In this document: piece by piece, positions 11,148-19,250 of the stretch
Layout: each line of letters opens with the position of its first letter
Position numbering within the stretch: position 1 is the first letter of the stretch
Assembly: GCF_015354345.1 (NCBI RefSeq)
Contig: NZ_JADKYS010000003.1
Location: 216,856-280,855, forward strand
Direction of reading: 5' to 3'
Origin: Methylophilus sp. 14
GTDB lineage: Bacteria > Pseudomonadota > Gammaproteobacteria > Burkholderiales > Methylophilaceae
Length of the DNA: 64,000 nt
Notes under the pieces: generated by a model
Seen by the model: the letters and a program-made list of their open reading frames with translations, nothing else
Databases searched by the model: none
What the model was told of the DNA's origin: nothing
Translations under genes and position numbers: made by a program

Positions 11148-11936
11148 TTAGGCAACAGCCAGTGATGGCGTGGTGATCCGTTGCTTTTCGAGACGATGTG
11201 CCACTGATTTAAAAGCCAATGCGGTCTGGCCAGCTTCGGCAACCGCAGCCTTGGCATTGCCCGCTTTCTTCTGTTCGGCCAAAACTTCTGCCGGCATGGC
11301 GCCGATAAAGTCCAGCGTGACGCCCAGAAACTGCTTGCATACCTGGTTCAAGCGCATAAAGTATTGTTGACCCTGGTCATGATTGGCCCCTGTCACCACC
11401 ACGCCCAACGGGATCTGGCCATGCTGCTGGCTGATGTGCTTGATCGTCACATAGGCCGCTTTAATGGCGGTGTCAGATCTGTCCATTTGAATCACCAGCT
11501 CATGCTCTGCAATGAGTGGCATCATCAGGCTGTGGTCTTGCGTATCCAGCTGTGCTTCAATCATGACGGTATCGTAATCGTACGAAAGTTGTTTCACTAT
11601 ACCGTCCAGCTGCCCTTTTAAATCCTGAGATAAAGGCGAGGTTAACAGGTCATTTTCGGCCAAACAGGTCAGGTCATAGCCTTGCGGATGGTTGAGGATG
11701 GCGCGTTTGAGTGCACTGTTGTTGGTCACGATGGACTGTAATGAGTGCGCTAGCCCAGGCTGGCGGTTGGCGTGTATCAACAGCAAACGTTGCTCAGGGG
11801 CAAGCATGCCCAGTGCCAGATTGCGCATCCATGGCGTGGCTGGCTGGCCATTAGCGCCAATCACGCTAATGATGCGTGCAGAGGTTTTTGCCATAATGCG
11901 GCGCAAGCCATCCGCCTGGTCGCGGTAGTTAAACAT
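11148..11936 (-). CDS. flhG: FlhG/FleN-like MinD-family protein with degenerate P-loop
   Basis: 262 residues downstream of flhF, where flhG (fleN) belongs. The N-terminus DQADGLRRIM is the DQAxxLR element by which FlhG stimulates FlhF GTPase. The expected deviant Walker A (GKGGVGKT) is replaced by GANGQPATPWMRNLALG, which lacks the signature lysines, so ATP binding and dimer-driven membrane association are doubtful. Remaining MinD-like strands (YDTVMIEAQLD; GVVVTGAN) are recognisable. Its start overlaps flhF by eight bases. Probably controls flagellar number or position with FlhF, perhaps in a nucleotide-independent way. Confidence 0.8.
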   Translation of the reverse strand: MFNYRDQADGLRRIMAKTSARIISVIGANGQPATPWMRNLALGMLAPEQRLLLIHANRQPGLAHSLQSIVTNNSALKRAILNHPQGYDLTCLAENDLLTSPLSQDLKGQLDGIVKQLSYDYDTVMIEAQLDTQDHSLMMPLIAEHELVIQMDRSDTAIKAAYVTIKHISQQHGQIPLGVVVTGANHDQGQQYFMRLNQVCKQFLGVTLDFIGAMPAEVLAEQKKAGNAKAAVAEAGQTALAFKSVAHRLEKQRITTPSLAVA

Positions 11937-13320
11937 GTTGCTGCTCCTGACCAGCGGTTTGCATCATGCTGGAAATCACCAGCGGCAACTCTTCATCCAG
12001 GTATTGGTAAGGCAAGCTGGCCTGATGCGGCGTCAATACGCGCTCGATCAGGGCCGGCTTGTCGGCCAGTTCAATATCTTCCGGTACACGCTGACCACTG
12101 GTGGTGTAGAACAGGCGCATACGCTCGCGGATCAAGACATCCAGTACATTGCCAATCGCGGCGGCTTCGTCCAGTTTGGTGACGATACAACCGGCGATAT
12201 CATGTTTTTTGTAGCTGCGCATCACATCAGTTAGCGTATCACCGGTAGAGGTTGCATTCAGGCACAGCAATTTTTGAATCGGCGTCTCTGCACGGCTCAG
12301 CATAGAAAGCTGCTCGGTCACGGCTTGGTCACGCTGGCTCACGCCCACAGTGTCTACCAGAATCATGTGCTTGCCTTTCAATTCATTCAGCGCAATTTTC
12401 AGGTCTTCTTCGTCTTTGACGGCATGCACCATTACGCCCAAAATTTTGCCGTAAATACGCAGTTGTTCGTAACCACCAATCCGGTAGCTGTCTGTGGTGA
12501 TCAGGCCCAGGTTTTGGGTGCCGTGTTTCATCACATAACGTGCAGCCAGTTTGGCCGTTGTGGTGGTTTTGCCAACGCCAGTCGGGCCAACCAGGGCATA
12601 CACGCCACCACGGTCCAGCAAGGCATCTTCATCATCCAAAGTGTGCAGGTTGCGGCTAATCACTTCCTTGGCCCACATCGGCGCTTTGTTGACATCAATA
12701 TGGTTCGGCATTTTTTCAGCAATCTGGCGTGACAGTGAGGCGCTGAAGTTGGCAGAGAGCAGGGTGCTCAGCACTTTGGATTTGGCTGGGCTGTGTTGCA
12801 AATGGTGCTGCCAGGTCATGGCGCTCATCTGGGTTTCAAAATGGCTGCGCATCTGACGCATTTCCTGCATCATGCCCATCATTTTGTCTTCCAGCGTTTG
12901 CGTGGCCACCTGGTAAGCTTGTTCTTGCTGCTCGCTATGCTGTTTGAGCATATCCAGAATGGCGCCTTCATTGGCGGCTGGCTCTTCAGCCACTGGCGTG
13001 CTGTGTTGCACGCTAGGCGCTGACATTGCCGCTTGTGGTGCTGCCTGGCGCGCTAGCTGGCTTTGTGCATGGGCCTGGCCTTGTGCATTCACTTGGCCTT
13101 GTGCATTGACAAAGTCCAGCAAGCTGCGGGATTGTTCCATCCCCATCTCGGCAGGCGCTGAATTCGCATTAGAGGCAATGTCTGTTTCCAGCATGGCCAT
13201 GATTTCGGTGCCGCCATTGACGCTACGGTTCGCAACAATAATGGCATCATCACCCAATGCCTGTTTGACTTGCGCCAATGCTTCGCGTGCATTTTTGCCA
13301 AAAAATCTTCTGATGTTCAT
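11929..13320 (-). CDS. flhF: Flagellar biosynthesis GTPase FlhF
   Basis: 463 residues of the SRP-GTPase family; recruits the first flagellar components to the pole. N-terminal B domain (MNIRRFFGKNAREALAQVKQALGDDAIIVANR), a long Gln/Ala-rich linker with a repeated VNAQGQ/AHAQSQ stretch (about 70-130), then the NG domain with P-loop ALVGPTGVGKTTTTAKLA, TTDSYRIGGYEQL, DTVG and TKLDEA motifs. One base separates it from flhA. Confidence 0.95.
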   Translation of the reverse strand: MNIRRFFGKNAREALAQVKQALGDDAIIVANRSVNGGTEIMAMLETDIASNANSAPAEMGMEQSRSLLDFVNAQGQVNAQGQAHAQSQLARQAAPQAAMSAPSVQHSTPVAEEPAANEGAILDMLKQHSEQQEQAYQVATQTLEDKMMGMMQEMRQMRSHFETQMSAMTWQHHLQHSPAKSKVLSTLLSANFSASLSRQIAEKMPNHIDVNKAPMWAKEVISRNLHTLDDEDALLDRGGVYALVGPTGVGKTTTTAKLAARYVMKHGTQNLGLITTDSYRIGGYEQLRIYGKILGVMVHAVKDEEDLKIALNELKGKHMILVDTVGVSQRDQAVTEQLSMLSRAETPIQKLLCLNATSTGDTLTDVMRSYKKHDIAGCIVTKLDEAAAIGNVLDVLIRERMRLFYTTSGQRVPEDIELADKPALIERVLTPHQASLPYQYLDEELPLVISSMMQTAGQEQQHV

Positions 13321-13321
13321 A

Positions 13322-15409
13322 TTATTGCGCTCCGATTAAACTGGTGACACGAATGGATTTGTTATCTGGCAGCTCGTCATGTGACAACACTCTGAGATGC
13401 GGGACGGTTCTTCTTAAAAATCTGGATAAAGCCTGGCGTAGCGGGGCAGCCACCAATAACACCGGGGTCAGGCCCATTTGCTCTTGTTGTCTGGCAGCCA
13501 CTTCTGTCTGTTGTGACAGTCTTTCGGCAATACCAGGCTCAATCACGCTCTGGTTAGACTGGTTGTTTTGCAAGGCTTGCAGCAGCAGTCTTTCCAGTTG
13601 GCCATCCAGCGTCATGGCGGTAATTTCATTGCTGTAAGGGAACAGGTCCTGCACAATGGCGCGGCCGAGTTTGATGCGCACCATAGAAGTCAGGTCATTA
13701 GTATCCTGGGTATATTGCGCATGGTCGGCCAGTGTTTCCAGAATGGAGCGCATATCACGGATATGCACGCCTTCGTTGAGCAGGTTCTGCAATACTTTTT
13801 GCAGGCTAGACAGCGTAATCATTTTTGGCACGATTTCTTCAATCAGTTTGCTGGATTCTTTACCCAGGTGATCCAGCAATTGTTGTACTTCCTGACGGCC
13901 CAGCAGCTCGCCTGCATTCAGCGAAATAATATGGTTCAGGTGCGTGGCAATCACGGTACCTGCATCGACCACGGTATAGCCCAGGCTTTGCGCATATTCT
14001 TTACGGTCTGGCTCAATCCACACGGCTGGCAGGCCAAATGCCGGATCAGTCGTTTTGGCACCATCCAGCTCACCAGTCACCGCACCTGGGTCAATCGCCA
14101 GCATCTGATGGTAATTGGATTCACCAGTCGCCATTTCGACACCTTTCATGGTGATGCGATAGGCATTGGGCTTCAGGGTCAGGTTGTCGCGGATATGCAC
14201 AGTCGGTGCCAAAAAGCCGATTTCCTGGGCGAATTTTTTGCGAATACCTTTGATACGTTTGAGCAGTTCGCCACCTTGGCCTTTGTCCACCAGTGGAATC
14301 AATCTGTAACCGACTTCCAGGCCTATGGTGTCTACTGGCAATACATCATTCCAGGTCGCTTCTTCCGCTTCGCTGGCTGGCGCCAGTTTGTCTTCTGGTT
14401 GTGGCTCAAGTACGGCTTGTTGTTTGGCTTTTTCCTGTTTTTGCTTCACGCTATAAGCCATGCCACCCAGTAACGCACCCAGACCGAGGAAGGCCAGGTG
14501 AGGCATGCCTGGAATCAGGCCGATACCGCCGATAATGCCAGCAGTCACGGTCAGCACGCGTGGATTTTCAAACAATTGTGTAATCAGCTGGCCGCCAATG
14601 TCTTCGTTGTTGGCGACGCGGGAAACGACCACACCGGCAGCAATAGAAATCACCAGGGAAGGAATCTGTGCCACCAGGCCATCGCCAATCGCCAGCATGG
14701 TGTAGTTTTTAACCGCTTCATCAAACGCCAGGTCATGTTGCACCATGCCGACAATCAGGCCGCCAACAATGTTGATGATGATAATCAGGATACCGGCAAT
14801 GGCATCCCCGCGTACATATTTACTGGCACCGTCCATCGCGCCGTAGAATTCGGATTCCTGGCCAACCTCTTTACGGCGGCGGCGGGCTTCGTCTTCGCCA
14901 ATCAGGCCAGCGTTCAAGTCAGCGTCAATCGCCATTTGCTTACCAGGCATCGCATCCAAGGTGAAACGGGCGCCCACTTCAGCAATACGGCCAGCACCTT
15001 TGGTGATGACGGTGAAGTTAATAATGGTCAGAATCACAAACACCACGATACCGACGGCGTAGTTACCGCCAATCAAAAAGTGCCCAAAGGCTTCAATCAC
15101 TTTACCGGCGGCATCCGGGCCAGCGTGACCTTCAGTCAGCACCACGCGTGTAGACGCCACGTTGAGCGCCAGGCGCAGCATGGTGGTCATCAGCAACACG
15201 GTAGGGAAGGCGATAAAGTCCAGCGGTTTAGTCGTTTGCAGGCCTATCATCAAGACCAGGATAGACAGCGCAATATTAAAGGTGAAGAACACATCGAGCA
15301 TGATGGCCGGTAACGGCAGGATCATCATCGCCAGCAGCAATACAATAATGAGTGGTGCGGCGATTGCTCGACCGTCCATTTTCCCCATCCATTGTTGCCA
15401 ATTGTTCAT
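13322..15409 (-). CDS. flhA: Flagellar type III export gate protein FlhA
   Basis: 695 residues. The N-terminal half has eight hydrophobic helices and the conserved cytoplasmic FHIPEP-type loop (MPGKQMAIDADLNAGLI, GDAIAGILIIIINIVGG), and the C-terminal ~350 residues form the soluble platform that docks chaperone-substrate complexes. Length is normal for FlhA. Lies 21 bases downstream of flhB and one base upstream of flhF. Confidence 0.97.
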   Translation of the reverse strand: MNNWQQWMGKMDGRAIAAPLIIVLLLAMMILPLPAIMLDVFFTFNIALSILVLMIGLQTTKPLDFIAFPTVLLMTTMLRLALNVASTRVVLTEGHAGPDAAGKVIEAFGHFLIGGNYAVGIVVFVILTIINFTVITKGAGRIAEVGARFTLDAMPGKQMAIDADLNAGLIGEDEARRRRKEVGQESEFYGAMDGASKYVRGDAIAGILIIIINIVGGLIVGMVQHDLAFDEAVKNYTMLAIGDGLVAQIPSLVISIAAGVVVSRVANNEDIGGQLITQLFENPRVLTVTAGIIGGIGLIPGMPHLAFLGLGALLGGMAYSVKQKQEKAKQQAVLEPQPEDKLAPASEAEEATWNDVLPVDTIGLEVGYRLIPLVDKGQGGELLKRIKGIRKKFAQEIGFLAPTVHIRDNLTLKPNAYRITMKGVEMATGESNYHQMLAIDPGAVTGELDGAKTTDPAFGLPAVWIEPDRKEYAQSLGYTVVDAGTVIATHLNHIISLNAGELLGRQEVQQLLDHLGKESSKLIEEIVPKMITLSSLQKVLQNLLNEGVHIRDMRSILETLADHAQYTQDTNDLTSMVRIKLGRAIVQDLFPYSNEITAMTLDGQLERLLLQALQNNQSNQSVIEPGIAERLSQQTEVAARQQEQMGLTPVLLVAAPLRQALSRFLRRTVPHLRVLSHDELPDNKSIRVTSLIGAQ

Positions 15410-15430
15410 CGTAAACTCCTAAGCCTGCAA

Positions 15431-16603
15431 TTATTCAATGTCCGCCGCAGTCGCTGGTGCGGCATTCAGCGCATGCGGATCCAGCGCGTCTGGTACTGGC
15501 ACGTTGGATGGCATCGCAGGACGCACACCACCGTGTTGTTTAAATACACGCAGCTGGAACACATAAGCCAGAATCTCGGCCACCGCGGCATACAGCGTTT
15601 GTGGAATCTCGCGCTCCAGTTCTGCATGTGCATATAAGGCACGTGCCAGTTTTGGAGACTCCAGTGTCATCACTTCATGTTCAGCGGCAATTTCCTTAAT
15701 CTTTTGTGCAATCACATCTGCACCCTTGGCCACCACAATCGGCGCACCGTTTTCACCTTCTTTATAGCGAATCGCCACCGCATAGTGGGTTGGGTTGGTG
15801 ATCACCACATCTGCCTGCGGTACATTACTCATCATTCTTCTGCGTGCCATTTCGCGTTGTTGCTGACGGATACGGCCTTTAATCTCTGGGCTGCCTTCTG
15901 ACTCTTTGGACTCATCCTTCAGCTCTTGCTTGGTCATTTTGTGTTTCTGCGCGTATTGATAGAGCTGGTAGGGCACATCAATCACCGCAATCAATACCAG
16001 CGCAGAAGCAATGGTCAGAAAACCGGTCACCATATAATCACTCACTGTGCTGATGCCGGTAGCCAAAGGCATCTGCGACAAACTCAGCATAGGCTGCAAA
16101 TCTTTTTTGACGATGCTGTAACCCACAGACGCCACCAGGATGGTTTTAGCAATCGACTTCAATAACTCGACCAGAGAATTCTTGGAGAACAGGTTAGCCA
16201 GGCCTTTGATCGGGTTGAGCTTGCCAAAGTTAGGCACCAGGGATTTTTGTGACATCACCCAGCCGCCCACCAGAATCGGCGCTGCGACAGCCACCGAGAC
16301 AATAATCACGGCCAGTGGCAAAAATGCCCACAGTGCCTGTTCAAGCACTTTCATCATGTGCACGATCAGCAGTTGTGGCTCAAAGGCCATGGCATGGTCA
16401 ATACTCAGGCCTTGTCTCAACACGTTTTTCAATGCATCACCCATCGGGCGGCTCAGCATCATGATTGCCATGCCGCTGGTAAACAGCACCGCACATGCAG
16501 CCAGTTCGCGAGAGCGGGGAACGTCGCCGTCTTCGCGTGCCTTCTCCAATCGCTTGGGGGACGCGTCTTCGGTTTTTTCCATATCGCTGTCTTCAGCTGC
16601 CAT
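15431..16603 (-). CDS. flhB: Flagellar export apparatus protein FlhB (substrate-specificity switch)
   Basis: 390 residues. N-terminus MAAEDSDMEKTEDASPKRLEKAREDG is typical of FlhB in two blocks (lead and SPKRLEKAR). Four transmembrane helices are followed by a cytoplasmic domain with the self-cleaving NPTH site (VVITNPTHYAVAIRY). The last ~40 residues are a Pro/Ala-rich tail beyond the usual end. First gene of the minus-strand flagellar operon; its promoter must lie in 16604-17214, shared with the divergent flhDC. Confidence 0.96.
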   Translation of the reverse strand: MAAEDSDMEKTEDASPKRLEKAREDGDVPRSRELAACAVLFTSGMAIMMLSRPMGDALKNVLRQGLSIDHAMAFEPQLLIVHMMKVLEQALWAFLPLAVIIVSVAVAAPILVGGWVMSQKSLVPNFGKLNPIKGLANLFSKNSLVELLKSIAKTILVASVGYSIVKKDLQPMLSLSQMPLATGISTVSDYMVTGFLTIASALVLIAVIDVPYQLYQYAQKHKMTKQELKDESKESEGSPEIKGRIRQQQREMARRRMMSNVPQADVVITNPTHYAVAIRYKEGENGAPIVVAKGADVIAQKIKEIAAEHEVMTLESPKLARALYAHAELEREIPQTLYAAVAEILAYVFQLRVFKQHGGVRPAMPSNVPVPDALDPHALNAAPATAADIE

Positions 16604-17214
16604 GTCCTAAACTCTTTCGTTTCACGGATACAACGCACAAGTTGTATTTCTTGTGAGTGATTATTGGCTAGAAAAACGCTTTTTTATGTCTGGAATAAAA
16701 GGGCTTATTGACCGCTTTCTATCAGTTGCGGTTTGCCAGATGTTAAGAGGTGCAAATAATAAAATTATTATTCTTTTTAAAACAACGTGTTATGTGATTT
16801 GTTGAATTTTTTTGCGCCGCAGCCCTAAAGTTTTAGTTTGTGCTGTCGTTAACCGGGATAGCACAAATAGTTTTTATGAAAGCGCTAAAAGCAGACTAAA
16901 CAGACAAAAAACAGTTGTTTACGGAATACAACAGGAAAACTTTAATTATTTTTTGAATTGGATTGATCAGAATGCTGCGAACATAGACGAAAGTTGTTGC
17001 GGTGTAACATTAAATATACGCCATAACTTATTGATATTTAAGGTTGTGGTGGGTGCCATGTAGGGGTTTGTCAGACAAACACCTACATGGCTGTTTTCGT
17101 CTGTCTTACAAAAGAAACCGACAAACCCTGATTGTTGCTCTTCATGATTGCGCGCAAAGTACGCCTAACGCTCAGGCGGACTTAAATTAACGCTAAAAAA
17201 ACGGAGACAAGATC
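16604..17214. promoter_or_regulatory. Divergent flhB / flhDC control region with a 37-bp near-perfect palindrome
   Basis: 611 bases without a convincing gene. The left part (about 16720-16800) is very AT-rich. At 17055-17091 arms GCCATGTAGGGGTTTGTC and GACAAACACCTACATGGC are separated by a single base and complement each other at 17 of 18 positions. A further GACAAACCC half-site lies at 17121-17129. No T-run follows, so it is not an ordinary terminator; it may be an operator or an RNA hairpin in a long flhD leader. An 83-codon frame at 16812-17063 is judged spurious. The flhD ribosome site is GGAG at 17202-17205. Confidence 0.55.
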
Positions 17215-17535
17215 ATGAACATGCAAAACGATTTACTCGCTGAAATCAAAGATGCCAACCTGAACTATCTGATGTTGGCCCAACAACTGATCCGCGCTGA
17301 CAAAGCCACTGCCATTTTCCGCCTCGGTATTAATAAGGAAATCGCAGACCTGCTGGAAAACCTGACTAACCTGCAATTGCTCAAACTCTGTAATACCAAT
17401 ATGTTGCTGACTCGCTTCCGTTTTGATGACAGCGAAATTCTGGGCATGTTGACCAGCTACTCCAAAGATCCAGCCCAGGCACATCTGCATACTGCGGTAT
17501 TGATGTCTGCTCAGGCTTCAGAGTCCACTGTATAA
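17215..17535 (+). CDS. flhD: Flagellar master regulator subunit FlhD
   Basis: 106 residues, all-helical. Matches FlhD in length and in DLLAEIKDANLNYLMLAQQL and ADLLENLTNLQLLKLCNTN. With FlhC it forms the FlhD4C2 complex that activates class II flagellar promoters with sigma-70. ATG 17215 has a GGAG ribosome site. flhC follows after 49 bases, and the minus-strand flagellar operon is divergent from it, a likely direct target. Confidence 0.94.
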   Translation: MNMQNDLLAEIKDANLNYLMLAQQLIRADKATAIFRLGINKEIADLLENLTNLQLLKLCNTNMLLTRFRFDDSEILGMLTSYSKDPAQAHLHTAVLMSAQASESTV

Positions 17536-17584
17536 CAGTGTAGACATTTCCATCTAGCGATAAGAAATAGAAAAGAGGGTTATC

Positions 17585-18151
17585 ATGCAAAAGAAGAGTG
17601 TAGTAAACGAAGCAGAACAAATTCAACTGGCAATGCAAATGATCTCGCTGGGCGCACGCCTGCAATTGCTGGAATCTCAAACGACCTTGTCACGTGAGCG
17701 TTTGATCAAGCTCTACAAAGAGATGAAGGGCGTTTCTCCTCCAAAAGGCATGTTGCCATTTTCTACCGACTGGTTCTTGACCTGGCAGCCAAACATTCAT
17801 TCCTCCATTTTCTACAATATCTATCGTTTCATGGTGGATTATGCTGGCGTAGACGGTATCCAGGCCATTATCAAAGCCTACACCCTGTATATGCAGCAAG
17901 TACAAAATCCTGATGCAGCGCAACAAGAAGAGCCTGTGCTGTCATTGACCCGTGCCTGGACGCTGGTGCGCTTTATCGAAAGCAAAATGCTGACAACCAA
18001 AGTCTGTCATTGCTGCGGCGGTAACTACATCGTCAACAGCTACGACCTGAACCAGAACTATGTATGCAACCTGTGCCACGTGCCTTCACGTGCCGGTAAA
18101 ACCAAAAAAGCCAAAGAACTCAGCTACAAACTGGTTTCAATGACTGCTTAA
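17585..18151 (+). CDS. flhC: Flagellar master regulator subunit FlhC
   Basis: 188 residues. The C-terminal zinc site is intact: CHCC near residues 141-144 and CNLC at 161-164, the four-cysteine arrangement of FlhC. N-terminal helices (EAEQIQLAMQMISLGARLQLLE) and ARAxTLVRFIES-like region fit. FlhC makes most DNA contacts in the FlhDC complex. Ribosome site GAGGG lies upstream of ATG 17585. Confidence 0.95.
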   Translation: MQKKSVVNEAEQIQLAMQMISLGARLQLLESQTTLSRERLIKLYKEMKGVSPPKGMLPFSTDWFLTWQPNIHSSIFYNIYRFMVDYAGVDGIQAIIKAYTLYMQQVQNPDAAQQEEPVLSLTRAWTLVRFIESKMLTTKVCHCCGGNYIVNSYDLNQNYVCNLCHVPSRAGKTKKAKELSYKLVSMTA

Positions 18152-18199
18152 CAGGTGATGCGCAGGTGGTGATACATCCTGCGAAATGAAGGATACAGC

Positions 18200-19051
18200 A
18201 TGCACTCGGTAGAACTTCCGGTAGAGGCGTTGCCATCCCAGCCATGGGTGCAGCGTCTCTTGCCAAAAAGATTATGGTCCCAGGCCTTGCTGATCCAATG
18301 TGTGAGTATGCTGTTGATGACGGGCCTGGCGCCTGGCGTGATCAACAGCGTATTTGCGTTTGAACTACGTAGTTTGGGCATCCGGCTGGATTCGGTCTGG
18401 TTCTGGTTATTCCCTCATATCTGCGTTGTCAGTGTGCTCGCGATAGCGGCGCGCATGCCGGTCTGGTGGCGCTGGATCCATGTGATTTTTCCGGTGGCTG
18501 TGATTTTTATGCAGCAGGTGGCGTTGCCTGCCACGGTGTATTTTGCCGGTTTTGTCATCACGCTGGCTTTATACTGGTCTGTGCATAACACACGCGTCCC
18601 GTTTTACCCGTCTTTTCCGTCTACCTGGCGCGCCATGCACCATATTCTGGAACAGCATGCAGACGACCACTCCCTGAAAGTACTCGATATCGGCAGCGGC
18701 ATTGGTGATCTCGCCATGTTTTTGGCCAAACAACGCATACACGATCAGGTCTCTGGCATTGAGATCGCGCCTTTACCCTGGGCGGTGAGTGCGGTGCGCG
18801 CCTTATTTTCTGGCACCAGTGTCACCTTCACGCTGGGCGATTACCGCTCGATCAATTTTGCCGAACTAGACGTGGTCTTTGCATATTTGTCACCGGCAGT
18901 GATGCAGGATGTCTGGCAAAAAGTCCAACAGGAGATGCGGCCAGGCTGCCTGTTTGTCACTTCCGAGTTTCCGGTGCCTGACGTGGTTGCCGAGCACATT
19001 GTGTTCCCCAGCGCACATTCCCCAGCGTTATACGTCTACCTCAAAAAGTAG
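18200..19051 (+). CDS. Membrane-anchored class I SAM-dependent methyltransferase
   Basis: 283 residues. The first ~130 contain about four hydrophobic segments (for example SQALLIQCVSMLLMTGLAPG and ATVYFAGFVITLALYW). The C-terminal half is a Rossmann methyltransferase: SAM-binding motif VLDIGSGIGDLAMF near residue 160, acidic strand end SGIEIAPLPW, and LDVVFAYLSPAVM as the post-I region. AAGGA precedes the ATG. The substrate is unknown. It lies 48 bases behind flhC and could be read through from flhDC. Confidence 0.82.
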   Translation: MHSVELPVEALPSQPWVQRLLPKRLWSQALLIQCVSMLLMTGLAPGVINSVFAFELRSLGIRLDSVWFWLFPHICVVSVLAIAARMPVWWRWIHVIFPVAVIFMQQVALPATVYFAGFVITLALYWSVHNTRVPFYPSFPSTWRAMHHILEQHADDHSLKVLDIGSGIGDLAMFLAKQRIHDQVSGIEIAPLPWAVSAVRALFSGTSVTFTLGDYRSINFAELDVVFAYLSPAVMQDVWQKVQQEMRPGCLFVTSEFPVPDVVAEHIVFPSAHSPALYVYLKK

Positions 19052-19250
19052 TTTAATCAAACTTTACATGGCGGGCGATGTACATGCCCCCTGCATTTCT
19101 GTTTTGATATCAACAGCATGCGGCAACTGGCGCGCGAGTGCCTGATGCTTTTTGCGCATGCTTGGCAAAGACACCTGTTCATAAATACAAAAAATAGTCG
19201 ATATATCTAACTAAGCCGATATATCCAAATAACGTAGGTCTGTGGGGGAC

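Noticed and set aside
14498..15313. 271-codon frame opposite flhA
   Set aside because: His/Gln/Asn-rich shadow translation of the hydrophobic FlhA gene; no start signals.
16812..17063. 83-codon plus-strand frame upstream of flhD
   Set aside because: No ribosome site, odd composition, ends inside the 37-bp palindrome, and resembles no family; treated as chance.
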